From: CAVSUZ01 sp963834715
GTDB taxonomy: Bacteria; Pseudomonadota; Alphaproteobacteria; Acetobacterales; Acetobacteraceae
Length of the DNA: 64,000 nt
NCBI GenBank assembly: GCA_963834715.1
Contig: CAWIDE010000022.1
Location: forward strand, 1-64,000
Direction: 5' to 3'
Part shown: in pieces, positions 9,791 to 18,449 of the stretch
How the letters are laid out: each line of letters begins with the position of its first letter
Numbering within the stretch: position 1 is the stretch's first letter
Translations under genes and position numbers: made by a program
The notes under the pieces: generated by a model
The model's database searches: none
Told to the model about the DNA's origin: nothing
What the model saw: only the letters and a program-made list of their open reading frames with translations

Positions 9791-11506
9791 ATGGCGGAAA
9801 CTGCGAACAGTGATACTGACACGTTCGACTACGTCATCGTCGGTGCGGGTGCAGCCGGATCCATTCTCGCTGCTCGGCTGACCGAGGACGGGCAAGCGAC
9901 GGTATGTCTGCTGGAGGCGGGGCCGCGCGACTGGCATCCGTTCCTCTACATCCCGGCTGGCTTTATCAAGGTTTTGTTCAACCCTGCGTTCACCTGGCAG
10001 TTCTCCAGCGAGCCGACGGACAACACCAATGGGCGTCGTGTGCCGATCCCGGTTGGGCGTACCTTGGGTGGGTCCACCTCCATCAACGGGCTGGTCTATA
10101 ATCGCGGCCTGCCTTCCGATTTCGACGCCTGGGCGGACGCCGGGAATCGCGGGTGGGCTTACGCGGACGTTATGCCCTACTTCAAGCGTTCCGAGCGCAA
10201 GATCGGCGCCGGCGAGGACGCGTTCCACGGCCGCGCGGGAGAGCAGGCGGTCACCGACATGGATTGGTTTCATCCGATCTGCGAGGCCTTCATCGCCGGC
10301 GCGGTCGGCTACGGGATGCCGCGGAACGACGACTACAATGGCCGGTCTCAGCTTGGCGTGGGATATTACCAACGCACGATCCTGAATGGTTGGCGTCAGA
10401 GTGGCGCGCGGGCGTTCCTCCGTCGCGCCAGGCGGCGCAAAAACCTGGAGATCCGCACCAACGCTCAGGCCACCCAAGTCGTGTTCGAGGGCAAGCGCGC
10501 GGCCGCTGTCGGGTACTGGGCAGGCGGCAATCAAGGCGCGCAGAAGACTGTGCGTGCCCGGCGCGAGGTGATTCTGTGCGGTGGAGCGATGAATACGCCC
10601 AAATTGCTGCAGCTATCCGGAGTCGGCCCCGCGGGATTGCTCCAGTCGCTCGGTGTCCCGCAGGTCCATGGATTGCCCGGAGTTGGCGAGAACCTGCGCG
10701 ATCACTACTCCGTTCGCATGGTCGCAAAGGTCAGGGACAGCAACACAATCAACGAGTTGGCCCGCGGCCTTTTGCTAGTCGGTCAAATCGCACGTTGGCT
10801 GCGTGGTCAGCCCAATATCCTCGCGCTCAGCCCGTCGCTGGTGCATTGGTTCTGGAAGTCACGCCCGGAACTGAATGCACCCGATCTGCAGGGCGTGTTC
10901 ACTCCGGCAAGCTATCGCGAGGGATATGTCGGGCTTCTGGACGACTATCCCGGGATGACATGTGGAGTATGGCAGCATCGGCCACGCAGCGTCGGCTGCG
11001 TCCGCGCTCGCTCTCCGAATCCCGCCGATGCTCCGATCGTGCAGCCAAACTATCTCGAGGATCCGCACGATCAGGAGGTACTGCTCTCGGGTCTGCACAC
11101 CGCGCGCCGCTTGTTGCGGACCCCGGAACTCGCTCGGTTTTTCGATGCCGAAACCCTGCCCGGTAAGAACGTGACGACGGACGATGAGCTGCTCGACTAT
11201 GCGCGCCGCCTCGGCGTGTCCTGCTATCATGTCATGGGAACTGCCCACATGGGCCCTGCAAGCGACCGCACTGCCGTCGTGGACGATACCTTGCGCGTGC
11301 ACGGCATGGAGGGGCTGCGCGTCGTCGATGCCTCGATTATGCCGAACATCCCTTCGGCGAACACCTGTGCCTCTACGATGATGATCGCCGAGAAGGCGGC
11401 GGACATGATCCGGGGGCGGCCACCATTGCCACGCGAGACGCCGGACATCGTTTCATCAGGAATGGAGGAGCTCCGCACCGTGTCCAGGAGCGAGCAGGTC
11501 CACTAA
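9791..11506 (+). CDS. GMC family FAD-dependent oxidoreductase
   Basis: A 571-residue glucose-methanol-choline oxidoreductase. The N-terminal FAD-binding motif is VIVGAGAAGSILAARL with LLEAGP at the end of the second strand. GMC signature 1 is GRTLGGSTSINGLVYNRG and signature 2 GGAMNTPKLLQLSGVG. The catalytic His region is CYHVMGTAHMGP, with a C-terminal DASIMPNIPSANT block. AAGGAGGAG precedes the ATG. No signal peptide is seen, so it acts in the cytoplasm. It opens the sugar-catabolic operon and probably oxidises a sugar or polyol hydroxyl, feeding the downstream lactonase; the substrate is inferred. Confidence 0.9.
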   Translation: MAETANSDTDTFDYVIVGAGAAGSILAARLTEDGQATVCLLEAGPRDWHPFLYIPAGFIKVLFNPAFTWQFSSEPTDNTNGRRVPIPVGRTLGGSTSINGLVYNRGLPSDFDAWADAGNRGWAYADVMPYFKRSERKIGAGEDAFHGRAGEQAVTDMDWFHPICEAFIAGAVGYGMPRNDDYNGRSQLGVGYYQRTILNGWRQSGARAFLRRARRRKNLEIRTNAQATQVVFEGKRAAAVGYWAGGNQGAQKTVRARREVILCGGAMNTPKLLQLSGVGPAGLLQSLGVPQVHGLPGVGENLRDHYSVRMVAKVRDSNTINELARGLLLVGQIARWLRGQPNILALSPSLVHWFWKSRPELNAPDLQGVFTPASYREGYVGLLDDYPGMTCGVWQHRPRSVGCVRARSPNPADAPIVQPNYLEDPHDQEVLLSGLHTARRLLRTPELARFFDAETLPGKNVTTDDELLDYARRLGVSCYHVMGTAHMGPASDRTAVVDDTLRVHGMEGLRVVDASIMPNIPSANTCASTMMIAEKAADMIRGRPPLPRETPDIVSSGMEELRTVSRSEQVH

Positions 11507-11566
11507 CGAGCCTGGCCGCGAAGGCGCGGTCATTCGCAAGTGTCTGCTGAAGGAAGGGAGAGACGA

Positions 11567-12547
11567 ATGAAATTGGTGGAATTACAGCGCTGCGCGCGCG
11601 TGGCCACTGAAACATGTGGAAACGTGAAGGCTGGGGAGCGGGTGCTGATCGTCACGGACACGATGCGTGATCAGTCTGTCGCACAGGCGCTGATGGCGGC
11701 GGCGCTCGCCGCCGGCGCGGAGCCAGTGCTGACCGTGATGCCGACGCGGCGCAGCACGCCGCAGGAACCGCCAGCTGCCGTGCGGGCCGCAATGCAAGCC
11801 GCGGATATAGCTTATCTCTACACGACTTATTCGTTGACACATTCCTCGGCGCGCGTCGCCGCGCAGCAGTCGGGCACGCGGGTCATCACGATGCCCGGGG
11901 TGACTGAGGACGGATTCCTCCGGACGCTCTCCGTCGATATCGACGCCCTGGTTCAGCTGACGAACGGTATAGCGGAGCGAGTGGCGCGGGCGCGCACGGC
12001 CCGGGTGACCACGGCGCTCGGGACTGATATGCGCTACCAGCTTGAGCATCCGCTGGCGATCCTCGACGGAGTGGCCGCGAACCGAGGCGATCTCGACGCC
12101 TTTCCGCCCGGACTGTTCCTGAGCGTCCCGCGTGCGAGAAGCGCCTCCGGCGTGGCGGTCGTGGACGGGTCAATCACGCAAGTGGGGCGCGTCACGTCTC
12201 CGGTCACAATGACATTCGACAACGGTCGCCTGGTGAGGATCGAGGGCGGCAACGAGGCGACGCGGCTTTCCAACATGCTGGCCGCCCTGGAGGACGACAA
12301 CGCCTACGAGTTTGCGGCGTGGGGCATTGGCACGAACCCTGGCGCGGCGCTAATTGGTGAGGACCCGAGCTTCGAAGGGGAACGGGTGTATGGTTGGACG
12401 CATGTTAGTACGGGCAGCAGTGCAACGCTGCCCGGCGGCACGGTCCAGGCCAAAATCCACCTGGACGGCATCATCAGCCAACCAACCATCTGGCTGGACG
12501 ACCAGAAGATCGTCAACTCGGGCAAATTCGTCAGCACGTTTGCCTGA
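11567..12547 (+). CDS. M29 aminopeptidase / NicX-like metalloenzyme
   Basis: The 326-residue protein resembles leucyl aminopeptidase T (M29) and the related 2,5-dihydroxypyridine dioxygenase NicX: an N-terminal KAGERVLIVTDT segment, AALAAGAEPVLTVMP, a glycine-rich EFAAWGIGTNP and a late HVSTGSSATLPGG then HLDGII. Full M29 peptidases are near 400 residues, so this is the short form found in catabolic operons. AAGGGAG lies 7 bp before the ATG at 11567; an upstream in-frame start lacks such a site. Position in a sugar operon suggests a ring- or bond-cleaving metal enzyme rather than a peptidase, but the reaction is unknown. Confidence 0.65.
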   Translation: MKLVELQRCARVATETCGNVKAGERVLIVTDTMRDQSVAQALMAAALAAGAEPVLTVMPTRRSTPQEPPAAVRAAMQAADIAYLYTTYSLTHSSARVAAQQSGTRVITMPGVTEDGFLRTLSVDIDALVQLTNGIAERVARARTARVTTALGTDMRYQLEHPLAILDGVAANRGDLDAFPPGLFLSVPRARSASGVAVVDGSITQVGRVTSPVTMTFDNGRLVRIEGGNEATRLSNMLAALEDDNAYEFAAWGIGTNPGAALIGEDPSFEGERVYGWTHVSTGSSATLPGGTVQAKIHLDGIISQPTIWLDDQKIVNSGKFVSTFA

Positions 12548-12601
12548 ACTAGATGGAGATTAGTTCATGCGCGTCAGGGCTTGACGCATTCGGTGCATAA
12601 A

Positions 12602-12618
12602 TGTCTGATGTTCAGACA
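12602..12618. promoter_or_regulatory. inverted repeat TGTCTGA-TGT-TCAGACA
   Basis: A perfect 7-bp inverted repeat with a 3-bp spacer lies 24 bp upstream of the sugar-binding protein start, in the 94-bp gap after the M29-like gene. Its half-site equals the direct repeats at 9671-9727. It is a likely regulator binding site controlling the importer genes. Confidence 0.55.
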
Positions 12619-12641
12619 GGCAAGGGAGGACAAAACGACCA

Positions 12642-13844
12642 ATGAAAATCTCGCAGATTCCAGGGATCAGAACCGGGTGGCGCGCGTGTTTCGGGGCCGT
12701 GTTGCCGGCTTGCATCGCACTAGCGACGCTGGCGGGCCCGGCCTCGGCGCAGGTCCCTGGGGCCCGCGCCAACCCGTTCCCCGCCTGGCCGCAGCCAAAG
12801 ATCGACCCGACGCTGACAGTCGCACAGGCGAAGCAGATCGTAGCCGAGCGCACGCGTCCGCAGACCGAGTGGACCGGGCCGACCAGCGGCCCGAAGGCCA
12901 TACGAAAGCCCCTGACGATCGCCTGGGTTTCGGCCGACCAGTCGTACACGGCGTACATTTATTGGGGGAAGGGCATCACTGATGCTGCGAACGCGATCGG
13001 CTGGAAGGTTGTGACCTTCAATGGCCAGGGCACCGTCGGCGGCCAGCTTGCAGCGATGAACCAGGCGCTCGCCATTAATCCCGGGGCCATCATCACCCCG
13101 GCCGATGCCAACGCGTTGCAGCGGCCGATCCAGGAAGCAGTGAAGCGCGGCATTCCGGTCATCGGCATTCATGCCACCGCGTTTCCCGGCCCAAGCCCGG
13201 AACTCGGCCTCTATGTGAACATCGTATCAAACCCGGCGCAAATCGGTCAGACCGAGGCAGCCTATGTCATCGCAAGCTCTGACGGTAGCGCGCGCGACAT
13301 CCACATGGTGGATACCAGCTACACAATCGCCCGGTTTAAGGCAAAGGCAACGATCGAGCCGATCAAGAATTGCAGCGGTTGTAAGTTCCTCGAGGAAGTA
13401 AACGTTCCAATCGGCGATACCGCACGCATCTCCTCAGTGGTGTCCGGGTTGCTGGCCCGCGACGGCGATAGCTGGTGGATGACCACGTGCTGCGACGGGT
13501 ATTACCCGTATGTCGCCTCGGCGCTGCGCTCCTCTGGCATCTCGCCGCAGAAAGTGAAGCTGGTCGGCGCCGACGGACCGCCCGCCACTTATGGGATGAT
13601 CCGCAAGGGGAATTACCAGGTTGCGACTGTCCCCGAGCCGAGCACGCTGTTCGGCTACGAGGCGATCGACGCCAGCGTGCGCGCTATGGCGGGTCAACCC
13701 CCGGCGGATTTCATCCAGCCGACTTATCTCGTCACCAGGGAGAACGTGGACGCGGAAGGGGGCAAGGAGAACCAATTTATTCCCAGCAATAACTTCGCGT
13801 GCCACTATACAAACATCTGGCTAGGGGAGAACAAGCATTGCTGA
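12642..13844 (+). CDS. periplasmic sugar-binding protein of ABC importer
   Basis: A 400-residue periplasmic binding protein with a long signal peptide (cleavage near GPASAQ). The type I fold is shown by LTIAWVSADQSYTAYIYWGKG, GTVGGQLAAMNQALAINPGAI and KRGIPVIGIHA. Four Cys (CSGC and the TTCCDG pair) suggest disulphides. It is about 70 residues longer than RbsB, mainly from an N-terminal extension. An AGGGAGG motif precedes the ATG by 14 bp. It delivers the ligand to the ATPase and permease encoded next. Confidence 0.88.
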   Translation: MKISQIPGIRTGWRACFGAVLPACIALATLAGPASAQVPGARANPFPAWPQPKIDPTLTVAQAKQIVAERTRPQTEWTGPTSGPKAIRKPLTIAWVSADQSYTAYIYWGKGITDAANAIGWKVVTFNGQGTVGGQLAAMNQALAINPGAIITPADANALQRPIQEAVKRGIPVIGIHATAFPGPSPELGLYVNIVSNPAQIGQTEAAYVIASSDGSARDIHMVDTSYTIARFKAKATIEPIKNCSGCKFLEEVNVPIGDTARISSVVSGLLARDGDSWWMTTCCDGYYPYVASALRSSGISPQKVKLVGADGPPATYGMIRKGNYQVATVPEPSTLFGYEAIDASVRAMAGQPPADFIQPTYLVTRENVDAEGGKENQFIPSNNFACHYTNIWLGENKHC

Positions 13845-15412
13845 GCTCGCCTGCCCAGTCTGCGCCGGGTGGAGCGCGCCACCAGGCTGCCGGGCGAAAC
13901 CGCCCGGCCGACACTGGGGCAGTGTTGGAAGTGCGCGGTCTGACCAAGCGGTTTATCGGCACGCTGGCGCTCGATCACGTCGATTTTGCGCTGGCTCCCG
14001 GCGAAATCCACGCGCTGATCGGCGAGAACGGCGCGGGAAAGTCCACACTGATCAAGACCCTCGCCGGGCTGTATCCGCCGGACGAAGGCGAAATCCGGCT
14101 GGAGGGGCGCGTTGTTCATCCGCATAGCGAACGCCTGCCCGTCTCCTTCGTGCATCAGGATCTCGGCCTGGTGGACGAGTTGAGCGTGGGCGAAAACGTG
14201 GCACTGGTCGCGGGCTATCCGCGAGCTGCGGGGCTGATCAACTGGTCGGAAGTATGGCGGCGGGCGACCGAGATTTATCACGCCATGGGCGTGGTGCCGC
14301 CGGAACCCCGCTCCCGGGTCGGCGCACTGAACGCCGCAAGCAAGGCGGTGCTCGGCATCGTCCGTGCGCTGTCACGTGAGGCCAAGGTGATCGTGCTCGA
14401 CGAACCAACCGCCTCGCTGCCGGAGCCCGATGCACTGCATCTGTTCGAGGTAATGCGCAAGCTCCGGGCGCAGGGCACCAGCGCGATTTACGTGAGTCAT
14501 CGTCTGAACGAACTGTTCGGTCTGGTCGACCGGATTACTGTGCTGCGCGACGGGCGACATGTGCGCACAGCGCCGATCTCGGAGGTTACACCCGCGTCAC
14601 TGGTTGAGGACATGCTGGGCCGCGCCGTCGATCTCACGCACACGGTTCACGCCGAGCGCAGCAGGGGCGTGCCCGTCCTGGAAGTGACGGATCTTCAGAT
14701 CCGCACTTTGGGGCCGATATCGTTTGGCGTTGAAGCAGGAGAAATCGTCGGCTTGGTTGGCCTACGCGGCGCTGGGCAGGAGATAGTAGGCCGGGCGATT
14801 TTTGGCGAAACCCGTGCAGAGGCAGGTCGCATCCGCCTCGATGGGGCTGAGCTCTCCGGGGAGGACGATATCCCCGAGCGCGTCCACGCCGGTATTGCGC
14901 TTCTGGCCGGCGACCGGGTGCGTGAAAGCGCCTTTACTGGCATGTCGCTCAGGGAAAACCTGTTTCCCGATCCCGCGCTGACACACACGAGCAACTGGCG
15001 CCCGCTCTCACCTGCAGCCGAGCGTCAGCGTACACAAGCGGTGCTGACTAAGTTCGACGTGCGGCCAGCGAACAGCGAGGCGATGATAGACTGGCTGAGC
15101 GGCGGCAATCAGCAGAAGGTCTTCGTCGCGCGCTGGCTTGGCAGCGGCGCACGCGTATACATCCTTGAGGAACCAACCGCCGGGGTCGATATCGGCGCCA
15201 AGCTGGCGATCCACCGCATGGTGCGCGACACCGCCGATGCGGGTGCGGCGGTGCTGGTGGTGTCCTCGGATTTCGAGGAAGTCGCCGCGCTCTGCGATCG
15301 CGCACTCATCATTGCACGCGGCCAGATCATCGGGGAGCTGCGGGGCACTGCCCTGACTGTGGACAATCTGGTGGCGCGCTCCTCGCTCGGTGCCGCCGCT
15401 ACAGCAGCATAG
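13838..15412 (+). CDS. sugar ABC transporter ATPase, two cassettes (RbsA/MglA-like)
   Basis: A 524-residue protein with two ABC domains. Domain 1 has Walker A GENGAGKST and Walker B VIVLDEPTAS; its usual LSGGQ signature is degenerate (LNAASKAV). Domain 2 has a degenerate Walker A (GLRGAGQE), an intact LSGGNQQK signature and EEPTAGVD. This asymmetry is normal for CUT2 ATPases. A TTG start at 13838 is preferred: it overlaps the binding-protein stop by 7 bp and AGGGGAGA lies 7 bp upstream, whereas the ATG at 13799 would overlap that gene by 46 bp. Confidence 0.88.
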   Translation: MLSSPAQSAPGGARHQAAGRNRPADTGAVLEVRGLTKRFIGTLALDHVDFALAPGEIHALIGENGAGKSTLIKTLAGLYPPDEGEIRLEGRVVHPHSERLPVSFVHQDLGLVDELSVGENVALVAGYPRAAGLINWSEVWRRATEIYHAMGVVPPEPRSRVGALNAASKAVLGIVRALSREAKVIVLDEPTASLPEPDALHLFEVMRKLRAQGTSAIYVSHRLNELFGLVDRITVLRDGRHVRTAPISEVTPASLVEDMLGRAVDLTHTVHAERSRGVPVLEVTDLQIRTLGPISFGVEAGEIVGLVGLRGAGQEIVGRAIFGETRAEAGRIRLDGAELSGEDDIPERVHAGIALLAGDRVRESAFTGMSLRENLFPDPALTHTSNWRPLSPAAERQRTQAVLTKFDVRPANSEAMIDWLSGGNQQKVFVARWLGSGARVYILEEPTAGVDIGAKLAIHRMVRDTADAGAAVLVVSSDFEEVAALCDRALIIARGQIIGELRGTALTVDNLVARSSLGAAATAA

Positions 15413-15421
15413 GGAATAAAG

Positions 15422-16462
15422 TTGGTGCAACAGGCTATGGAACATCAGGTAGACGTCCGAGGGGCGGCGGTGCGGTCGTTCGATTTTGGCCGCATCTCGG
15501 AATTCATTGCCAACTACGGGTTGGCGCTGGTGTTTGTATTGGTCATGGTGGTCTTCGGACTGCTGAGGCCCGCGACCTTTCTCAGCGCGTCAAACATCAA
15601 CAACATCCTGGTCGGCCAGTCGGTCACGGCGATGCTGGCGCTTGCGGAAATGGTGCCACTGGCAACCCGCCAGTTCGACCTGTCGGTCGGGTTCCATCTT
15701 GGCATGGCGCAGGTGCTCATTGTCGCGCTTCAAGTAAACCAGCATCTCTCCTGGCCGGTAGCGACCGCGATCGTTATCGGCGTCGCGCTCTTGGTCGGGC
15801 TGTTCAACGCGGTTCTGGTCACCGTCTTCAGCATCGATTCGTTCATCGCCACGATGGGCGTCGGAACGCTGCTTTACGGTGTGTCCAACTGGTACACCGG
15901 CGGGCAGCAGATTGTGGGCATGGACCTGCCGGCGGCGTTTGGTAACCTGACGCAGATCGTCGGGCATGTGCCACTGCCCGCGGTCTACGTTGCGATCGTG
16001 GCGATCATTCTCTGGCTCATGAGCGAGCGTCTGCCGGTGGGGCGCGCCCTGTACGTTATCGGCGCCAGCCCGCGCGCTGCCGAACTGATCGGCATCAAGG
16101 TGGGCCGGCACATTGGCGGCGCTTTCGTCGTCTCCGGTCTGCTTAGCGGCATCGCCGGCATCATGCTGGGCAGCATTCTGCAAGCCGGAACCCCCTCGGT
16201 CGGGCCTGAATATCTGCTGCCCGCGTTCGCCGCCACGTTGCTGGGCGCGACCTCGATCCGTCCGGGGCGCGTAAACGTCGGCGGGACCCTGTTGGCCGTG
16301 CTGATCCTGGCGTTTTCCTTCTCCGGCGTGCAACAACTCGGAGCTCCGTTCTTCGTGCAGTATTTCTTCAACGGCGGGATCCTGATCATCGCAGTCGGTT
16401 TATCGGTCTATGCGACGGCGCGGCGGCGGCAGGTGGCCAGCGCCGGCGTGAAGAGCGAATAG
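15422..16462 (+). CDS. sugar ABC transporter permease (RbsC-like)
   Basis: A 346-residue CUT2 permease with eight to ten membrane segments: MVPLATRQFDLSVGFHLG in the conserved early loop, FSIDSFIATMGVGTLLYG and ATLLGATSIRPGRVNVGG near the end. The start is ambiguous among TTG 15422, GTG 15425 and ATG 15437. TTG is given because AGGGA lies 6 bp upstream. It follows the ATPase after 9 bp and completes the importer. Confidence 0.87.
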   Translation: MVQQAMEHQVDVRGAAVRSFDFGRISEFIANYGLALVFVLVMVVFGLLRPATFLSASNINNILVGQSVTAMLALAEMVPLATRQFDLSVGFHLGMAQVLIVALQVNQHLSWPVATAIVIGVALLVGLFNAVLVTVFSIDSFIATMGVGTLLYGVSNWYTGGQQIVGMDLPAAFGNLTQIVGHVPLPAVYVAIVAIILWLMSERLPVGRALYVIGASPRAAELIGIKVGRHIGGAFVVSGLLSGIAGIMLGSILQAGTPSVGPEYLLPAFAATLLGATSIRPGRVNVGGTLLAVLILAFSFSGVQQLGAPFFVQYFFNGGILIIAVGLSVYATARRRQVASAGVKSE

Positions 16463-16477
16463 GGGGAGAAACTAGTC

Positions 16478-17401
16478 ATGGGTAGCCCGAAGGAAGATCC
16501 GTTCGAGATTGTCGACCAGCGCTTCCGGCGGTACACCATTCCCATCGTCTGGCTGGAGCAGCTTCATACCGGCATGCGATGGGCCGAAGGACCAGTTTAT
16601 TTCGCCGACCTTAGGTGCCTGATCTGGAGCGACCTGCCGAACAACCGGCTTTTGCGCTGGGAGGAGCAATCTGGGCAGGTGAGCGTGTTTCGCGCTCCCT
16701 CGAATTTCTCCAACGGTAACACGCGCGACCGTGAGGGTCGTCTGATCACGTGCGAACATCAGGCCCGCCGCGTGAGCCGCACCGAGCATGACGGCAGCAT
16801 CACCGTGATCGCGGATCGCTACGAGGGCAAGCGCCTCAATTCGCCAAACGACGTGGTGGTAAAGTCGGACGGTACGATCTGGTTTACCGATCCGAGCTAC
16901 GGCATCAGTGCCGAATACGAAGGCGGCAAGGCAGAAAGCGAAATTGGCGCCTGCAACGTTTACCGCTTCGACCCGCGCGACGGCAGCCTCAGGATTGTTG
17001 CGGATGACTTCAGCCGCCCGAACGGAATTGCCTTTTCCCCCGACGAATCGATTCTCTATATCGCCGACTCCGGCTTTTGGCCGGACCCTACCAAGCCGCA
17101 CCACATCCGCGCCTTCCGCGTGGGCTCCGACAACCGGCTGAGCGAAAGCCGGGTACTTGCCGACGTTTCGCCCGGGATCGCCGACGGATTTCGCGTCGAT
17201 ATGGACGGCAATGTATGGACCAGTGCCGGTGACGGCGTGCAGTGCATCACGCCGGGTGGCGACCTGATCGGAAAGATCAAAGTCCCGGAGAAGGTGGCGA
17301 ACGTATGTTTCGGCGGACCGAAGCGGAACCGGCTGTTTATCTGCGGGTTCACCTCGCTCTATGCGGTCTACCTGAACACGCGAGGCGCGCAACGGCCGTG
17401 A
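16478..17401 (+). CDS. SMP-30/gluconolactonase family lactonase
   Basis: A 307-residue six-bladed beta-propeller of the SMP-30/gluconolaconase/LRE family. Metal-site residues are visible in order: the Glu of WAEGPVY near residue 31, the Asn of LNSPNDVVV near 122, Asn of RPNGIAFS near 175 and Asp of DGFRVD near 227. GGGGGAGAA lies upstream of the ATG. It should hydrolyse the lactone produced by sugar oxidation to the open aldonic acid. It follows the permease after 15 bp. Confidence 0.9.
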   Translation: MGSPKEDPFEIVDQRFRRYTIPIVWLEQLHTGMRWAEGPVYFADLRCLIWSDLPNNRLLRWEEQSGQVSVFRAPSNFSNGNTRDREGRLITCEHQARRVSRTEHDGSITVIADRYEGKRLNSPNDVVVKSDGTIWFTDPSYGISAEYEGGKAESEIGACNVYRFDPRDGSLRIVADDFSRPNGIAFSPDESILYIADSGFWPDPTKPHHIRAFRVGSDNRLSESRVLADVSPGIADGFRVDMDGNVWTSAGDGVQCITPGGDLIGKIKVPEKVANVCFGGPKRNRLFICGFTSLYAVYLNTRGAQRP

Positions 17402-17528
17402 ACCTCGGCAACCGTTTTGCTTGCGACGGACCGCCCGAAGCCCCACTTGTTACAGCGTCAGGCTTGTGGGTGAGGTTTATGCGAACTGCGTTTGAATGGC
17501 GCCGTATCGTGGTCCGGAGCGGATCATA

Positions 17529-18368
17529 ATGCGGCCAATCGAAGCGCTCGAGGTCGAGGCCGACGAGAGGTCGGTCTCTGAGCAGCTGCTCAAGCCGCTC
17601 GGCCGGGCGACGTTGCCGCAGGAGATCGTCGCGGCCATCGCCCAACTGATCATGCGGCGTCTCTGGCGGCCTGGCGACCGGATTCCCCCAGAGAAGGAGC
17701 TCGCAGCCCGCTTCAATGTCGGACGCTCGACCATTCGTGAAGCGATCAAAAGTCTCGTTATTTTTGGGGTGATCGACTCTCGTCCCGGCGACGGCTCGTT
17801 CATTCGGGAGCCACAGTCCGATCTGCTCTCAGGGGCGTTTCAATGGGGGATGCTGCTGACTGAGCGGAACCTGGGTGACCTCGTCGATACGCGGGTGCTG
17901 ATAGAAGGCGAATGCGCTGCCCGCGCCGCAGCCCTAGGCGACGCCGATCTGGGAGCGAGGCTGGTGCGCATCGTAGACCGGATGCGGGTGGAGCAACATC
18001 GCCCCCAACAGTTCATGAAGCTCGACAACGAGTTCCACGCGGAGATAGCGGCTGCGGCCCGCAATGCCCTCTACCTAAGCCTGTCGAACACCATTCAGAG
18101 CCTGGTCAGCGTCTGGTACGCCGAGACATTCCGGCTGGAGCCGACCAAGGCGGCAACGATCGCCGAGCATTCGGCGATCGCCTCGGCGATCCAGGCGAGG
18201 GACGAGCATGCGGCTCGGCAAGCGATGCGCCAGCACGTCTTGATCGCCGCAAAGCGGTTGCAGAAAGTCCTGAATGGGGAAAGCGCGAATGAGGACGGGT
18301 CGACCCGCCCGGCTAAAGCACGTGCCCGCCGCATTCATCGCGGTGACCGGGCCGACACGCACGCTTAG
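17529..18368 (+). CDS. GntR family transcriptional regulator (FadR/FCD subfamily)
   Basis: A 279-residue regulator. The N-terminal winged HTH shows LWRPGDRIPPEKELAARF and GRSTIREAIKSL; the wing is GDGSFI. The C-terminal FCD domain has R-V-LIEGECAARAA, LDNEFHAEIAAAARN with the metal-binding Asp and His, and EHSAIASAIQARD. The ATG at 17529 has GGAG 9 bp upstream; an earlier ATG at 17496 is less likely. It lies inside the sugar operon and probably senses the aldonic acid or lactone. The TCAGACA sites at 9671-9727 and 12602-12618 are its candidate operators. Confidence 0.9.
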   Translation: MRPIEALEVEADERSVSEQLLKPLGRATLPQEIVAAIAQLIMRRLWRPGDRIPPEKELAARFNVGRSTIREAIKSLVIFGVIDSRPGDGSFIREPQSDLLSGAFQWGMLLTERNLGDLVDTRVLIEGECAARAAALGDADLGARLVRIVDRMRVEQHRPQQFMKLDNEFHAEIAAAARNALYLSLSNTIQSLVSVWYAETFRLEPTKAATIAEHSAIASAIQARDEHAARQAMRQHVLIAAKRLQKVLNGESANEDGSTRPAKARARRIHRGDRADTHA

Positions 18369-18449
18369 TTTCGAAGTTTACCGAGCGCGGCCTGACCCGC
18401 AAGCGGATCTGGCCGCTCCTCAGCAGGCCCATTGATGAAGGAGGAACCG

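Noticed and set aside
15590..16336. 248-codon minus-strand frame inside the permease gene
   Set aside because: Antisense to a well-conserved ABC permease and rich in His/Arg/Gln, typical of shadow frames.
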